A stretch of DNA of 28,816 nt from JBLNDG01 sp050261415 (GCA_050261415.1 JBLNDG010000122.1:1-28816), one strand, 5' to 3'; shown: positions 17,639 through 27,172, counted from the stretch's first letter. Notes: generated by a model from the sequence alone, not told the origin. Translations and numbers: made by a program.

Positions 17639-19096
17639 ATGAAAATTGCTTTAGTAAATTTACCTATGAACGAAAGAAAGTGCAACCGGAAGGATCGCCA
17701 GCAAAAATACGGCGGCATCGGAAATCATTTGGGTTTAGGATATATTGGGGCACTTGCGCAGGCTCAGTGGAATGAAGTTACGTTATTTGACTGTCCAAAC
17801 GATGATATTTTATTAGATGAATTACTGGAAAGGCTTCATCAGGAATTCTATGATGTAATAGGAATCACGCTATACCACACTGGCAGGGTAATGCTTGCAC
17901 GTTTGCTCGCCGGTTTGCGATATTCTCCTTTTATTGTTCTAGGTGGACACTATGCAAGTATGGTACCCCAAGAGTTATTGCGATCTTTTCCTAAAATAGA
18001 CGTAATTGTTACAGGAGAAGGGGAAATAGCTTTTTGCGAACTTATCAACAAACTCAAGCACAAAGAGAATTGGGAAAATATCGATGGTATTGCTTACTTA
18101 AAAGAAGGAGAGTATATACAAAACCCGAAAGGCAGATTGGTTGAAAATCTAGATACTTTGCCGTTTCCATTACGTAACATAATTAAAGGGCAAAAGGTTA
18201 CACCGGTTGTTGCATCAAGAGGTTGCAATGAGCACTGTATATTTTGCGACGTTTGGGTTTTTCAACGAAAAAACTGTGGTGCACCTTTCAGGTTCCGGTC
18301 ACCGGAAAATGTGGCTTCTGAAATAATCAGTCTGGCTAAACAGGGGTTAAAATATTTCGATTTGATTGATGACAATTTTTTAGCGATAGAAAGTATACAA
18401 CCAGGATGGATAGATACTTTTGTTAAGCTAATCAAAGACGCAAAATTGGATATTAAACTGGAAATCAATACCCGTGCAGACCTGATTACTGAAGAAATCT
18501 TGGTTAAGTTAAAAAGCATCGGACTGCATGAGGTCGGTTTTGGGGCCGAGAATATTTGTCAGAGAGTACTCGACTACTTTAATAAAAACTTAACAGTGGA
18601 TCAGGTTCGCAAGTGCTTTGATATAATCCGGAAAATAGGTTTGGTCCCTGGTCCGAGTTTTATATTTTTTGAGCCGACAACCAGAAAAGAGGAACTTTTA
18701 GAAAATATTAGGTTTTTACGAGAGATAGGAATGGATGATTTTTCAAATGGAATTCCTTTCAGTATGTACCGGCCTTTAGTGTTAGAGCCGTCTACGCCGG
18801 TATACGAAAAGTTTAAAAAAGAAGGCAAACTAAAGCCATATTATCCGGGATATGATTTTGAAAATGAGGATGTTCGTTTAATATGGGAGCTTATAAACTC
18901 TTTCAGAGATGACACCATTAAAGCATTTAATGCCGTGCAGGACTCTGAAGAAACCATTATGAAGCTTATTTATCGTGATATGCATATTGTCGAAAATATC
19001 ATAACTAATATAAAGGATCAGGAGTACTGCAAAAACATAATTGAACAGCACAGGCACTGGATATATAACCACCTGTTAGAAGGGAGAATAATATGA
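17639..19096 (+). CDS. B12-binding-domain radical SAM enzyme (second of three)
   Basis: 485 residues with the same two-domain order as the first copy: a B12-binding-type domain (GNHLGLGYIGALA, LGGHYASMVP, TGEGEIAF), then a radical SAM barrel with ASRGCNEHCIFC (C196, C200, C203), DDNFLA and GFGAENICQ. It is clearly closest to the protein at 12802, sharing the NERK(x)xRKDR and YDCPN-like blocks, so the two probably arose by duplication. It has no DxHxxG motif. Its last 4 bp overlap the third radical SAM gene. A different substrate position or a sequential reaction (such as repeated methylation) is the simplest reason for keeping three copies. Confidence 0.9.
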   Translation: MKIALVNLPMNERKCNRKDRQQKYGGIGNHLGLGYIGALAQAQWNEVTLFDCPNDDILLDELLERLHQEFYDVIGITLYHTGRVMLARLLAGLRYSPFIVLGGHYASMVPQELLRSFPKIDVIVTGEGEIAFCELINKLKHKENWENIDGIAYLKEGEYIQNPKGRLVENLDTLPFPLRNIIKGQKVTPVVASRGCNEHCIFCDVWVFQRKNCGAPFRFRSPENVASEIISLAKQGLKYFDLIDDNFLAIESIQPGWIDTFVKLIKDAKLDIKLEINTRADLITEEILVKLKSIGLHEVGFGAENICQRVLDYFNKNLTVDQVRKCFDIIRKIGLVPGPSFIFFEPTTRKEELLENIRFLREIGMDDFSNGIPFSMYRPLVLEPSTPVYEKFKKEGKLKPYYPGYDFENEDVRLIWELINSFRDDTIKAFNAVQDSEETIMKLIYRDMHIVENIITNIKDQEYCKNIIEQHRHWIYNHLLEGRII

Positions 19097-20538
19097 ACGT
19101 ACTGTTAATTAATCTGCCATTAAGAGAAGGCAAAACTTTTCACTGGAATGATGAGGATTATAGAGTAAATCATCTTGGGATTGGTTATATTGCTGCAATT
19201 GCTGAACAAAACGGACATGATGTCTCGCTAATAGATTGCCCGTTATTAGGATATTCTTTTTCAGATTTACTAAATGAACTGGATCAATTCGACCGACTTA
19301 ACATTGTGGGCATCCATATTTTCCATCTGAATGTCCATATGTTGCCGCGCATAGTTTCAAAAATTAAGAAAAAATCAAATGATGCGGTGATCATTCTTGG
19401 AGGACATTATGCGTCGATGAAAATGGAGAAAATATTACAGAATTATTCTGATATAGACGCTGTAATATATGGTGAAGGCGAAAATGCAGCACAGGCTCTC
19501 TTTAAATGCAAAAACAAAAATGAAATAGATTTTCAAAACATCAGGGGTGTCGCCTGGCGTTTAAATGGAGAAATTGTCATAAACCCGAAAAATGACCTGG
19601 TTGAGGATCTGGATACAATTCCTTTCCCGAAACGCAACTTTTATGCAGGACAGAAGAAATCCAGCATGGTTGCTACCAGAGGGTGTTATGGAAGTTGTTC
19701 ATTCTGCGATATCAAATCTTTTTACAAGTTATCCAATGGTCGTTATTTACGTGCACGTTCTCCGCAAAATGTATTTGGAGAGATTCAACTTCTTGTAAAG
19801 GAAGGGATTGACTATATTTCATTTTATGATGACAATTTTCTGGGAGTTATCCGTATGTATCCTGGATGGGGGAAGGAATTCCATGATTTAATGAAGAATT
19901 TGCATAGTCCTGTTAAGTTTGATATTCGGTGCCGGGTAAATGATTGCATTGATAACCCTGACTTGGATTATTTGCGCGATGTCGGATTATCGAAAGTATA
20001 TCTCGGGATAGAAAGCGGAATACAGCGTTCTCTTGACTTTTTCAACAAAAAAATAAAAGTTCATCAAATTGTTGAGGCAGTTAATAAGCTGCGTTCTATT
20101 GATGTTAAAATAGATTGTGGCCTCATTTTTTTAGAACCAAATACAACTTGTGAAGAAGTTATAGAGCATGTGAAGTTTCTTAAGAGTATTAAATATTCCG
20201 ATTTTTATGAAGTATCGCCGGTCTCATTGCGTAAACCGCTTCTTCTTGTTCCTGGTACAAAACTTTATGAAGAATATGAAAAAGATGGCAAATTAGTAAA
20301 TAATTTTAAAGGTTATTACTTTGAAGATAAACACATGCAAGTATTGTACAGTAATCTGGAGCTATGGGCTGAAGAGCTTTTAAAAGTGTGCCAGTCAGGT
20401 AATAAGTGGCGCACAGACATAATAAATCTTGATTTGGAATATATTCATGATATGGCAGAATGTATAATTAATAATGGAGATATAGATAAAGTTAGATTAA
20501 GTTTTATTAAAAAGTTGGAAGAGTATTCTACTGCTTAG
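19093..20538 (+). CDS. B12-binding-domain radical SAM enzyme (third of three)
   Basis: 481 residues: a B12-binding-type domain (NHLGIGYIAAIAEQNGHDVSLIDCP, LGGHYASM, YGEGENAA), then ATRGCYGSCSFC (C198, C202, C205), DDNFLG and YLGIESGIQ. It lacks the Arg/Lys-rich NERxxxRKxR start found in the other two, so it is the more diverged paralogue. Translation is coupled to the second copy through an ATGA overlap. The C-terminal ~120 residues, after the KPLLLVPGTKLYEEY block shared with the others, are helical and unassigned. Confidence 0.9.
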   Translation: MNVLLINLPLREGKTFHWNDEDYRVNHLGIGYIAAIAEQNGHDVSLIDCPLLGYSFSDLLNELDQFDRLNIVGIHIFHLNVHMLPRIVSKIKKKSNDAVIILGGHYASMKMEKILQNYSDIDAVIYGEGENAAQALFKCKNKNEIDFQNIRGVAWRLNGEIVINPKNDLVEDLDTIPFPKRNFYAGQKKSSMVATRGCYGSCSFCDIKSFYKLSNGRYLRARSPQNVFGEIQLLVKEGIDYISFYDDNFLGVIRMYPGWGKEFHDLMKNLHSPVKFDIRCRVNDCIDNPDLDYLRDVGLSKVYLGIESGIQRSLDFFNKKIKVHQIVEAVNKLRSIDVKIDCGLIFLEPNTTCEEVIEHVKFLKSIKYSDFYEVSPVSLRKPLLLVPGTKLYEEYEKDGKLVNNFKGYYFEDKHMQVLYSNLELWAEELLKVCQSGNKWRTDIINLDLEYIHDMAECIINNGDIDKVRLSFIKKLEEYSTA

Positions 20539-20581
20539 ATTACCCAAAATAACCAAAAACAGATCTTCAGAGTGGTGTAAT

Positions 20582-22372
20582 ATGATAAAAAACGTTAAGT
20601 ATTACCTGAATTTGATTCTGGAGTATAAAAAAAGTTTATTATTTCTGTTCTTTATACGTCTGGTTGTACTTGCCTTTGAACCGTATATATTGATATTTAC
20701 TCCCAAATATATCATTAATGCTTTATTTGTAAGAAATAATCCTGCTGAGGCGATAAACTATGCAATAATTATGCTGGCTATTTATATTCCGACACATTTG
20801 CTGATGGATTGGCTGAATTCATATATTGAAGTTCAAAATAATATATTTAAGGAAAATATGCATAAAAATTTAGCATTAAAATGTACGAGAATACCATATG
20901 AAAAACTTGAAAACAGCAATATCCAGGACTCGATTGAAAAAGCAAAATTTGCGATAGATGGAAGCGATAAAGTTGTATCCAGAGAATCTCTTACTTCAAA
21001 AGGCATTGATTCAATACTTAATGATACATCAGCAATTATATCCGGTGTGATAAATATTTTGATAAATGTTTATATGTTACTTGTTTTTAATGTTTGGTTT
21101 TTGATTTTATTAGTTGTTTTGATAATTGTAAATTCATTTGTTGGATCAAAATCAAGGAGAAATGAGTATGATTTTCGTGTCAAAACAACGACTGCAGCAC
21201 GCCGACTGAAATACGCCGGAAGAGTAGTTCTTGACAATAAAAAAGGGAAAGAAATAAGAATATTCAATATGAGTGATTTTCTTATTTCAAAACTATTTGG
21301 AGAAAGACGGAATTATATGCATGCAAGACGTGAACTAAGATCATCATATTTTTTGCTTAATTGCAGTGCAAACATATTGCAGCTAATACAAAAGTTTTCC
21401 GGATATATTTACGTTGCTTATAATTGCATAACAGGGATAATTACCATTGGAGACTTTTTCTTATACTATGGAATAATAGAGAATTTTAATCAGAGATTGA
21501 CTTCGGTATTTGAATCACTTATAAACATTCGGCAGAACATTTACTATTTAGATGATTATCGCTCGGTAATGGAAATGGAAGAATGCCACTATGATGAGCT
21601 GACAGATTGTGAACTTATAAGTTTTAACTGCATAGAATTTTCTCATGTATGGTTTAAATATCCAAATAGTAAAGACTATACATTAAAAGACATAAATATA
21701 CGTATCGAAAAAGGAGCCAGACTATCAATAGTTGGTCCTAACGGTGCCGGAAAGACAACATTTATTAAACTGTTGCTCAGGCTCTATGAACCTACTGAAG
21801 GCGCAATTTATATTGATGGGATAAATATACGGGATATACCATATGCCATGTATAATAAGATGATTGCTTCACTATTTCAAGAAAATAATGTTTTGCCTTT
21901 TACAGCTGAAGAAAATATATCAATGTCTTCATCTGGTAACGAATATAAAATAAAACATGCATTAGCAATTGTCGGTCTTTTAGATAAATTTGACAATTTG
22001 CCAAAGAAAACTAAAGCATATGTTACACGTTTATTTTCAAATGACGGAATCGAATTGTCAGGAGGAGAACAGCAGAAGCTTATGTTTTGCCGTCTTTTAT
22101 ACAAAGACTGTGATATATATATATTGGATGAACCGACAGCTTCTCTTGATCCTCGTGCAGAATATATGTTATATAAAGATTTTAATAAAATTATGCATAA
22201 TAAAACAGTTATTTTTATCTCACATCGATTATCCAGCTGCAGGATTTGTGATTATATAGCCGTATTCAACGAAGGAAAGATATGTGAATATGGCACACAT
22301 GACAGCCTTTATAAACAAGGCGGTTTATATTACAAATTATATCAAACGCAAGCACAGTATTATATTGACTGA
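20582..22372 (+). CDS. ABC exporter half-transporter A
   Basis: 596 residues: a membrane domain of about 330 residues with several hydrophobic helices, then a nucleotide-binding domain. The latter has Walker A GPNGAGKTTF (~385), signature LSGGEQQ (~492), Walker B IYILDEPTASLD (~515) and the H-loop FISHR. It lacks a C39 peptidase domain, so no leader-peptide cleavage is implied. It is followed 20 bp later by a second half-transporter of the same length but divergent sequence, so a heterodimeric exporter of the cluster product is likely. The Walker B glutamate is retained in both partners. Confidence 0.9.
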   Translation: MIKNVKYYLNLILEYKKSLLFLFFIRLVVLAFEPYILIFTPKYIINALFVRNNPAEAINYAIIMLAIYIPTHLLMDWLNSYIEVQNNIFKENMHKNLALKCTRIPYEKLENSNIQDSIEKAKFAIDGSDKVVSRESLTSKGIDSILNDTSAIISGVINILINVYMLLVFNVWFLILLVVLIIVNSFVGSKSRRNEYDFRVKTTTAARRLKYAGRVVLDNKKGKEIRIFNMSDFLISKLFGERRNYMHARRELRSSYFLLNCSANILQLIQKFSGYIYVAYNCITGIITIGDFFLYYGIIENFNQRLTSVFESLINIRQNIYYLDDYRSVMEMEECHYDELTDCELISFNCIEFSHVWFKYPNSKDYTLKDINIRIEKGARLSIVGPNGAGKTTFIKLLLRLYEPTEGAIYIDGINIRDIPYAMYNKMIASLFQENNVLPFTAEENISMSSSGNEYKIKHALAIVGLLDKFDNLPKKTKAYVTRLFSNDGIELSGGEQQKLMFCRLLYKDCDIYILDEPTASLDPRAEYMLYKDFNKIMHNKTVIFISHRLSSCRICDYIAVFNEGKICEYGTHDSLYKQGGLYYKLYQTQAQYYID

Positions 22373-22392
22373 ACCTATCAGAGGGGAGAAAA

Positions 22393-24183
22393 ATGTCATT
22401 TAAAGAAGTACGAAAAAACATTGCTGTTTGTGGTTATGTTCTTAAAGAAGCATGGCAATTTAATAAAATGATTTATTTCTGCTTGCTTGTAACATTAGTA
22501 ATAAATACCACGACAACGTTTGGCAACATTTTCTTGTCCAAAGCCGTTTTAGATAAAATAGGAGCAGGTAATTTTAAAGACTCATTGCTTTACATAGTTT
22601 TGTTATGCTTTATTAACTATATAAACCGGCAATTATCCATAATAATTGCCTGGTACAATATGACTCTAAACATGCAATTCGGAGACGTTATAAAAGCCAA
22701 GTTAGCCAAAAAGTTTATGGAGAGTGAATATCGTTTAACAGAAAATACCGCAATTTTGGACCAATTGCATCAAACGCAGCATATTGGCAGCACATGTTAT
22801 CTACTGTGTGGCAAAATACGAAATGTTTTGTCTGCCATCATATCATTTTTAGGTATTTCATATATTTTAAGCACTTTGAACGTATTATTGCTTGTCAGCG
22901 TCATATTAATATTGGTAGCTGTTTTTATTATTCAAAGCAATACTGGTAAGTTTGTTGCCAACGTCCAGCTGCAAATGGAACCGATAAAGCGGCGGGAGCA
23001 AATCATCCTTGACAACATGCATGACTATAAAATGGGAGCAAGCATCCGCAATTTTTCAGCACACAATTTGTTTAAAGATAAAGTAGAAAATGAAATTAAG
23101 CAAAGTGAAGTACTAAACCTCCGAATTCATAACCGCCAAGGCTTAACTAATTTCATTGCTTCAACATCAAACGCAGTACAATTGTTTCTTTTGTTTATAT
23201 TTTTGATATATCAATATAAAAGTAATGGGATTCAAGTTGGTGATTTTGTTAAGTATATGACGGCTATAACTCTTTTTAGCAGTAATATTAATCAGATTTT
23301 TCAGGGTGTTATTGAAATTTCTAAAGATTGCATATTTATTTCCAATTACATTGAATTACTTGACAAGCTTTACATTCCGGAATATGGGGATAACAAAATA
23401 GATTTTGAAACCATAACATTTGAAAATGTGTGGTTTAAATATCAGGATTCAGGAGATTTTGTTATAAAAGATCTTTCCCTGATGATCCGGAAAGGTGAAA
23501 AACTTTGCATAATTGGAGTAAATGGAGCGGGTAAAACTACTTTCGTAAAGCTCTTGATGGGATTATATGAACCTTTACAAGGCCGTATTCTAGTTAATGG
23601 GATTGATAGGAGAACCTTGGACCGACGTTACTATATGGATAACTTTTCCTCAGCATTTCAGGATTTTCAGTTTTTTTCTTATAGTATTCGGGATAATCTC
23701 ATTTATGGGACTTACATAAATGAGGAAAGCATTTTAGATGCTTTGAAAAAATTCAAACTAGAAGATCGTATTAGAGGTCTGGATAAAGGAATAGACAGTA
23801 TATTATTTAAAAATTTTGATATAGATGGCGTTGAGTTGTCAGGCGGTGAGTATCAGAAACTGGCATTGGTGCGTGCATATCTCAAGTCTTCTAACATTGT
23901 AATATTAGATGAACCCACTTCAGCGCTGGATCCTATTGCTGAATATGAAATGTATAAACTATTCAATGAATTTGTACTTGATAAAACGGCTATTTATATT
24001 ACACATCGTATATCAAGCGCCAAATTTTGCGATAAAATCGCTGTTTTTAATAATGGGCAAATAATTGAATACGGCACACATGATGAACTCATTAAAAAAA
24101 GGGGGTTATACTACGAACTATTTGAAATGCAGTCACATTATTATAAAACTGATTCCCAAAATGGTTCCGAAGCTGTTATGTAA
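22393..24183 (+). CDS. ABC exporter half-transporter B
   Basis: 596 residues: an N-terminal membrane domain and a C-terminal ATPase with Walker A GVNGAGKTTF (~375), signature LSGGEYQK (~482), Walker B IVILDEPTSALD (~505) and the H-loop YITHR. An AGGGGAG ribosome binding site precedes the ATG. Both nucleotide sites look catalytically complete. Being paired with the previous gene and embedded in the cluster suggests product export or self-resistance. No substrate inference is possible beyond that. Confidence 0.9.
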   Translation: MSFKEVRKNIAVCGYVLKEAWQFNKMIYFCLLVTLVINTTTTFGNIFLSKAVLDKIGAGNFKDSLLYIVLLCFINYINRQLSIIIAWYNMTLNMQFGDVIKAKLAKKFMESEYRLTENTAILDQLHQTQHIGSTCYLLCGKIRNVLSAIISFLGISYILSTLNVLLLVSVILILVAVFIIQSNTGKFVANVQLQMEPIKRREQIILDNMHDYKMGASIRNFSAHNLFKDKVENEIKQSEVLNLRIHNRQGLTNFIASTSNAVQLFLLFIFLIYQYKSNGIQVGDFVKYMTAITLFSSNINQIFQGVIEISKDCIFISNYIELLDKLYIPEYGDNKIDFETITFENVWFKYQDSGDFVIKDLSLMIRKGEKLCIIGVNGAGKTTFVKLLMGLYEPLQGRILVNGIDRRTLDRRYYMDNFSSAFQDFQFFSYSIRDNLIYGTYINEESILDALKKFKLEDRIRGLDKGIDSILFKNFDIDGVELSGGEYQKLALVRAYLKSSNIVILDEPTSALDPIAEYEMYKLFNEFVLDKTAIYITHRISSAKFCDKIAVFNNGQIIEYGTHDELIKKRGLYYELFEMQSHYYKTDSQNGSEAVM

Positions 24184-24392
24184 GTGAAAAGCGAGCCAGA
24201 TTTCTCGGATTACATTAAAATAGCACCCAAGAATTCAGCCCTAAAAATGACATTTATTTATATTTGCCAGCCAAAGATGAAGATAGCGGGCAAAAACCTT
24301 TTTGGCAGTCAAGACTAAAATTCTGAAAGGTATGCAAGGATTCAAATTTCATTAACTTAACAGAATTATGATTTTAAAGGGGAGCTAATGAT
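24184..24392. other. 209-bp gap inside the operon
   Basis: I see no gene here. An imperfect inverted repeat (gccaaag near 24274 with ctttttggc near 24298) could form a weak hairpin, but no U-tract follows, so a terminator is not supported. No clear -35/-10 pair was found, though the size of the gap leaves room for an internal promoter ahead of the ATP-grasp, carrier-protein and transferase genes. Confidence 0.3.
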
Positions 24393-25691
24393 ATGACAAA
24401 CGAACGTATTATTGCTTTCATTGACTATATTGAGTATATGTTAGATGCTGCATATTATGCCCGGGAAGCAGGATATAAAACTATATTGCTGTATGATGCA
24501 AAAACAGAGAAAGATGTAAAAAAAGAACTTTTTGATTACACGGAACCTGTTGCAAATTACCGCGTAGAAACATTGTTTGAACAACTCAACAAACATGTTG
24601 ACCCGAAAAAAGTAGAATTGGTAATAACTTTTAGTGAGATTGGCATTATTCCTTGTGCTGCACTTTCCCATAAGCTTGGCTTAAAATCAAACAGTATGGA
24701 AACAGCATTGTTAACTCGTAATAAGTATCTCATGAAGCAGACCCTTCTGCAAAACAATGTTCCTGTTGCAAATGGTATCTGTATAGAAACACTTGAGGAC
24801 TGTAAAGATATCCGATTCGATTTTCCGGTTATACTAAAACCATTGACCGGGTCTCGCAGTTTTGGTGTACAGCTTATCCACGATGAACAGGAATTGAAAA
24901 GTGCATTTTATAGAATTAAGAAAAGCAATCAGTTTTCTGTGTTTTCTCGTCACGGCACCATCGAAGAAAAGAATTGTCTTTTGCTTGAAGAATATCTGGA
25001 AGGACCTGAAATAACATGTGATCTTCTTTTTATCAACGGAAAGCCGTATCCCGTTATTTTGTGTGATAAACCATATTACCCTCAGGGACCAACTTTTGAA
25101 GAACAATCATATTGTACACCTTCATGTTTTGATGACCAAATCCAAAGTTCAGTGATTAATACTTCAATTCTTGCCGCTAAAGTATTAGGGATCCAACACG
25201 GACCAGTGCATGTTGAGTTAAAAATTACAAAACGCGGACCCTACATAATAGAAATAGCTTCACGTATGGGTGGATGTATAGGACAATTGGTAAAAGACTC
25301 AATGGAAATCAACTATTCGCAGACGATCATTGAAAGTTACATTAATCCGAATCAAAAGTTCTCTTTTCAAGCTAAATATTATGCCGGGTACGGTTGCCCG
25401 CATTTGAATGAAGAAGGTACAATAATCGATATAATTGGGCTAGACAAATTAGAAAATATTACGCAATTAACAAAAATCAAGGTTAAGAAAAGAGTAGGAG
25501 ACGTATTATATAAATTTCCGCTTAATCTTGGAGGAGTTATTACTGTTTACGCACGTGGTGAAAGTGAAAAAAATGTACGTGACATAATAATTGGCGCAGT
25601 ATCGTCTGTTACTGTTGTGCTAAAAGATAAAAATGGCCAGATTAAGAAAATACCTTTATCAATTCAATGGAAATGTAATGAATACATATGA
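24393..25691 (+). CDS. ATP-grasp carboxylate-amine/thiol ligase
   Basis: 432 residues with a full ATP-grasp fold: a preATP domain (1-~105), the ATP-binding lysine in PVILKPLTGSRSFGV (K149), the adenine-hinge LLLEEYLEGPE (197-206), the metal-binding HVELKITKRGPYIIEIASRMGG block (273-294), and a C-terminal lid. It belongs to the group containing amino-acid ligases such as BacD and the butirosin ligase BtrJ. BtrJ loads glutamate onto an ACP and later adds a gamma-glutamyl cap. An AGGGGAG site precedes the ATG, and an ACP gene follows after 62 bp, so carrier loading or amide capping is the favoured role. A stand-alone dipeptide ligase is the alternative. Confidence 0.83.
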   Translation: MTNERIIAFIDYIEYMLDAAYYAREAGYKTILLYDAKTEKDVKKELFDYTEPVANYRVETLFEQLNKHVDPKKVELVITFSEIGIIPCAALSHKLGLKSNSMETALLTRNKYLMKQTLLQNNVPVANGICIETLEDCKDIRFDFPVILKPLTGSRSFGVQLIHDEQELKSAFYRIKKSNQFSVFSRHGTIEEKNCLLLEEYLEGPEITCDLLFINGKPYPVILCDKPYYPQGPTFEEQSYCTPSCFDDQIQSSVINTSILAAKVLGIQHGPVHVELKITKRGPYIIEIASRMGGCIGQLVKDSMEINYSQTIIESYINPNQKFSFQAKYYAGYGCPHLNEEGTIIDIIGLDKLENITQLTKIKVKKRVGDVLYKFPLNLGGVITVYARGESEKNVRDIIIGAVSSVTVVLKDKNGQIKKIPLSIQWKCNEYI

Positions 25692-25753
25692 ATTCTAAAT
25701 TTGTTGAAATTAAAATACTAAAAAAATAATTAAAGCTAAGGGGGTATTCAAAC

Positions 25754-26032
25754 ATGGAGTTAGGGATCAGCGCCGGTGAGCCACATAAGGCTGACTTTGC
25801 TAATATTGAGAAAAAAGTTCTGGATATAGTGATTCGTTATCTTGGCGATGATGAATCTTCCTGTGAGTCAATCAAGAATAATTTATCGGAAGTAGATTCA
25901 ATTACGTTCATAAAAATTGTCGTTTCATTGGAGAATGAATTCGATATTGAGTTTGATGATGATATGCTTTCAGTAGCGAAATTTCTCACGATAAAGTCAA
26001 TAGCTGAATATATAGAATCAAAAATAAAATAA
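25754..26032 (+). CDS. Acyl carrier protein (second copy)
   Basis: 92 residues with a carrier motif EVDSITFIKI (S49 as the phosphopantetheine site; the usual G-x-DS glycine is replaced) and acidic helices (LENEFDIEFDDDML). It differs strongly from the first carrier at 12545, so the two likely hold different substrates or meet different partners. It lies between the ATP-grasp ligase and the second BtrH-like transferase, which suggests a load-and-transfer trio. AAGGGGG precedes the ATG. Confidence 0.86.
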   Translation: MELGISAGEPHKADFANIEKKVLDIVIRYLGDDESSCESIKNNLSEVDSITFIKIVVSLENEFDIEFDDDMLSVAKFLTIKSIAEYIESKIK

Positions 26033-26206
26033 TAAACTCAACAAACATCAAGTAAAAAAGGTTTGACATGGTATATTAGCATGAATGTCACCAACGTTTT
26101 GACCAAAAAACAGATGCAAAGTGAAAAAGTTGAGCCTTGGAAAATAACAGAATAATGCTTTTGGAGTTTCGAAAACATGTAAAAATCATTAAGGAGGAGG
26201 GTAATT

Positions 26207-27172
26207 TTGAACGTAAAGCTGAATTTTAAACCCTTTAGTCTTTTTTGGATAAACTGTGTGTTTAACACACTGGTTTCGATGTTGACGTCGCTAGAACCCA
26301 GTTACTATTCCGCTGCTTTGCTTAATGACTACTCGTATAAAATTGATGAGTTACAGACACCTAATGGGACGAATTATAATGCCTTAATAGTAAAGCCTAT
26401 GGTCAAATATGGCGATAAATTTTCTGATATGCTTTTTGTTGAAAAAAAACCTTTGAATTTCAAAAAAGGAGAGGATCTTTTTAATAAACTAAGTGAACTG
26501 ATATGGAAAAAGAAAGTTATTTTGCTTGGAGTTGATTTATTTTACTGGATTCCCAATAGTGTTTGCTGGAATAAACACCACTGGGAACATTATTCATTTG
26601 TTCATGGTTTTGATGATGAAAAAAGAGTGGTTTATGTTTTTGATGATAACTTAAGCGGTTATGGCGAATTTGAGATTCCCGAGGAAAGATTAATAAAAGC
26701 TATATCAAATTTCCCGGACAAACCCCATGCATATATATGTGAGATATCAAATACTTTGGAAAGATTTGAACTAGCAATTGATGAAGTAAAAAGCAATGCC
26801 CGAAGAATTGTTGATGAGATTACTAAAATATTACCGGTTAATTTTTGGAATCTACAGGAAAAAGATTTCATTGAAGGCCATATGTGTGACCTTACCGCTA
26901 CTCAAATTTTTCAGATAATAAACAGACATATAGCAAACCAATTATTGATACAGGAGTTGAAAGATAAAATTCATGATCCATCAATAGTAAATTCTCTCAT
27001 AAGTTGCTGTATAGAATTACAAAAGGAATGGGATTTGGTTAAGAACAGATTGGTGAAAATTTATTTTTCAGGATATAAAAAATCACTTATTGATGACATT
27101 AATGAAAAATGTAGATCCCTATTTCTAAAAGAAATTTCCATGTGGGAAATGTTCCTGAAATATATTGATTAA
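26207..27172 (+). CDS. BtrH-like papain-fold acyltransferase (second copy)
   Basis: 321 residues. The N-terminal half shows a Cys near the start (C17 in INCVFN), a histidine leading a strand (H128 in EHYSFVHGF) and an Asp in the next strand (D146 in YVFDDN), the same order and spacing as the copy at 7992 (C15, H121, D139). Overall sequence similarity between the two is low. The C-terminal half is helical. The start is TTG at 26207 with AAGGAGGAGG at 26191-26200. The 174-bp gap upstream contains a TTGACA (26063) but no acceptable -10, so I see no promoter. It is the last gene of the block. An acyl transfer from the neighbouring carrier protein is the preferred reading; a C39-like peptidase is the alternative. 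Confidence 0.65.
   Translation: MNVKLNFKPFSLFWINCVFNTLVSMLTSLEPSYYSAALLNDYSYKIDELQTPNGTNYNALIVKPMVKYGDKFSDMLFVEKKPLNFKKGEDLFNKLSELIWKKKVILLGVDLFYWIPNSVCWNKHHWEHYSFVHGFDDEKRVVYVFDDNLSGYGEFEIPEERLIKAISNFPDKPHAYICEISNTLERFELAIDEVKSNARRIVDEITKILPVNFWNLQEKDFIEGHMCDLTATQIFQIINRHIANQLLIQELKDKIHDPSIVNSLISCCIELQKEWDLVKNRLVKIYFSGYKKSLIDDINEKCRSLFLKEISMWEMFLKYID

Larger units (their letters stand above)
4817..27172 (+). other. Biosynthetic gene cluster: carrier-protein, B12-radical-SAM and tRNA-reductase-like enzymes
   Basis: Eighteen genes lie in one direction with no opposing gene. Four adjacent pairs overlap by 4 bp (ATGA), one pair overlaps by 11 bp, and the largest gaps are 209 and 174 bp. The set includes an activating ligase, a PLP decarboxylase, two acyl carrier proteins, two BtrH-like transferases, an ATP-grasp ligase, three B12-radical SAM enzymes and an exporter pair. 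That composition fits a specialised-metabolite cluster rather than primary metabolism. No NRPS or PKS module, phosphopantetheinyl transferase or regulator gene is present, so carrier activation must come from elsewhere in the genome. Confidence 0.8.

Noticed and set aside
12802..20538. Mg-protoporphyrin cyclase (BchE) function for the radical SAM genes
   Set aside because: BchE is only the best-known relative by domain layout. No chlorophyll or porphyrin genes are present.
22393..24183. Lanthipeptide/RiPP exporter with peptidase
   Set aside because: Neither ABC protein has a C39 peptidase domain, and no precursor peptide with a leader was seen near the modifying enzymes.
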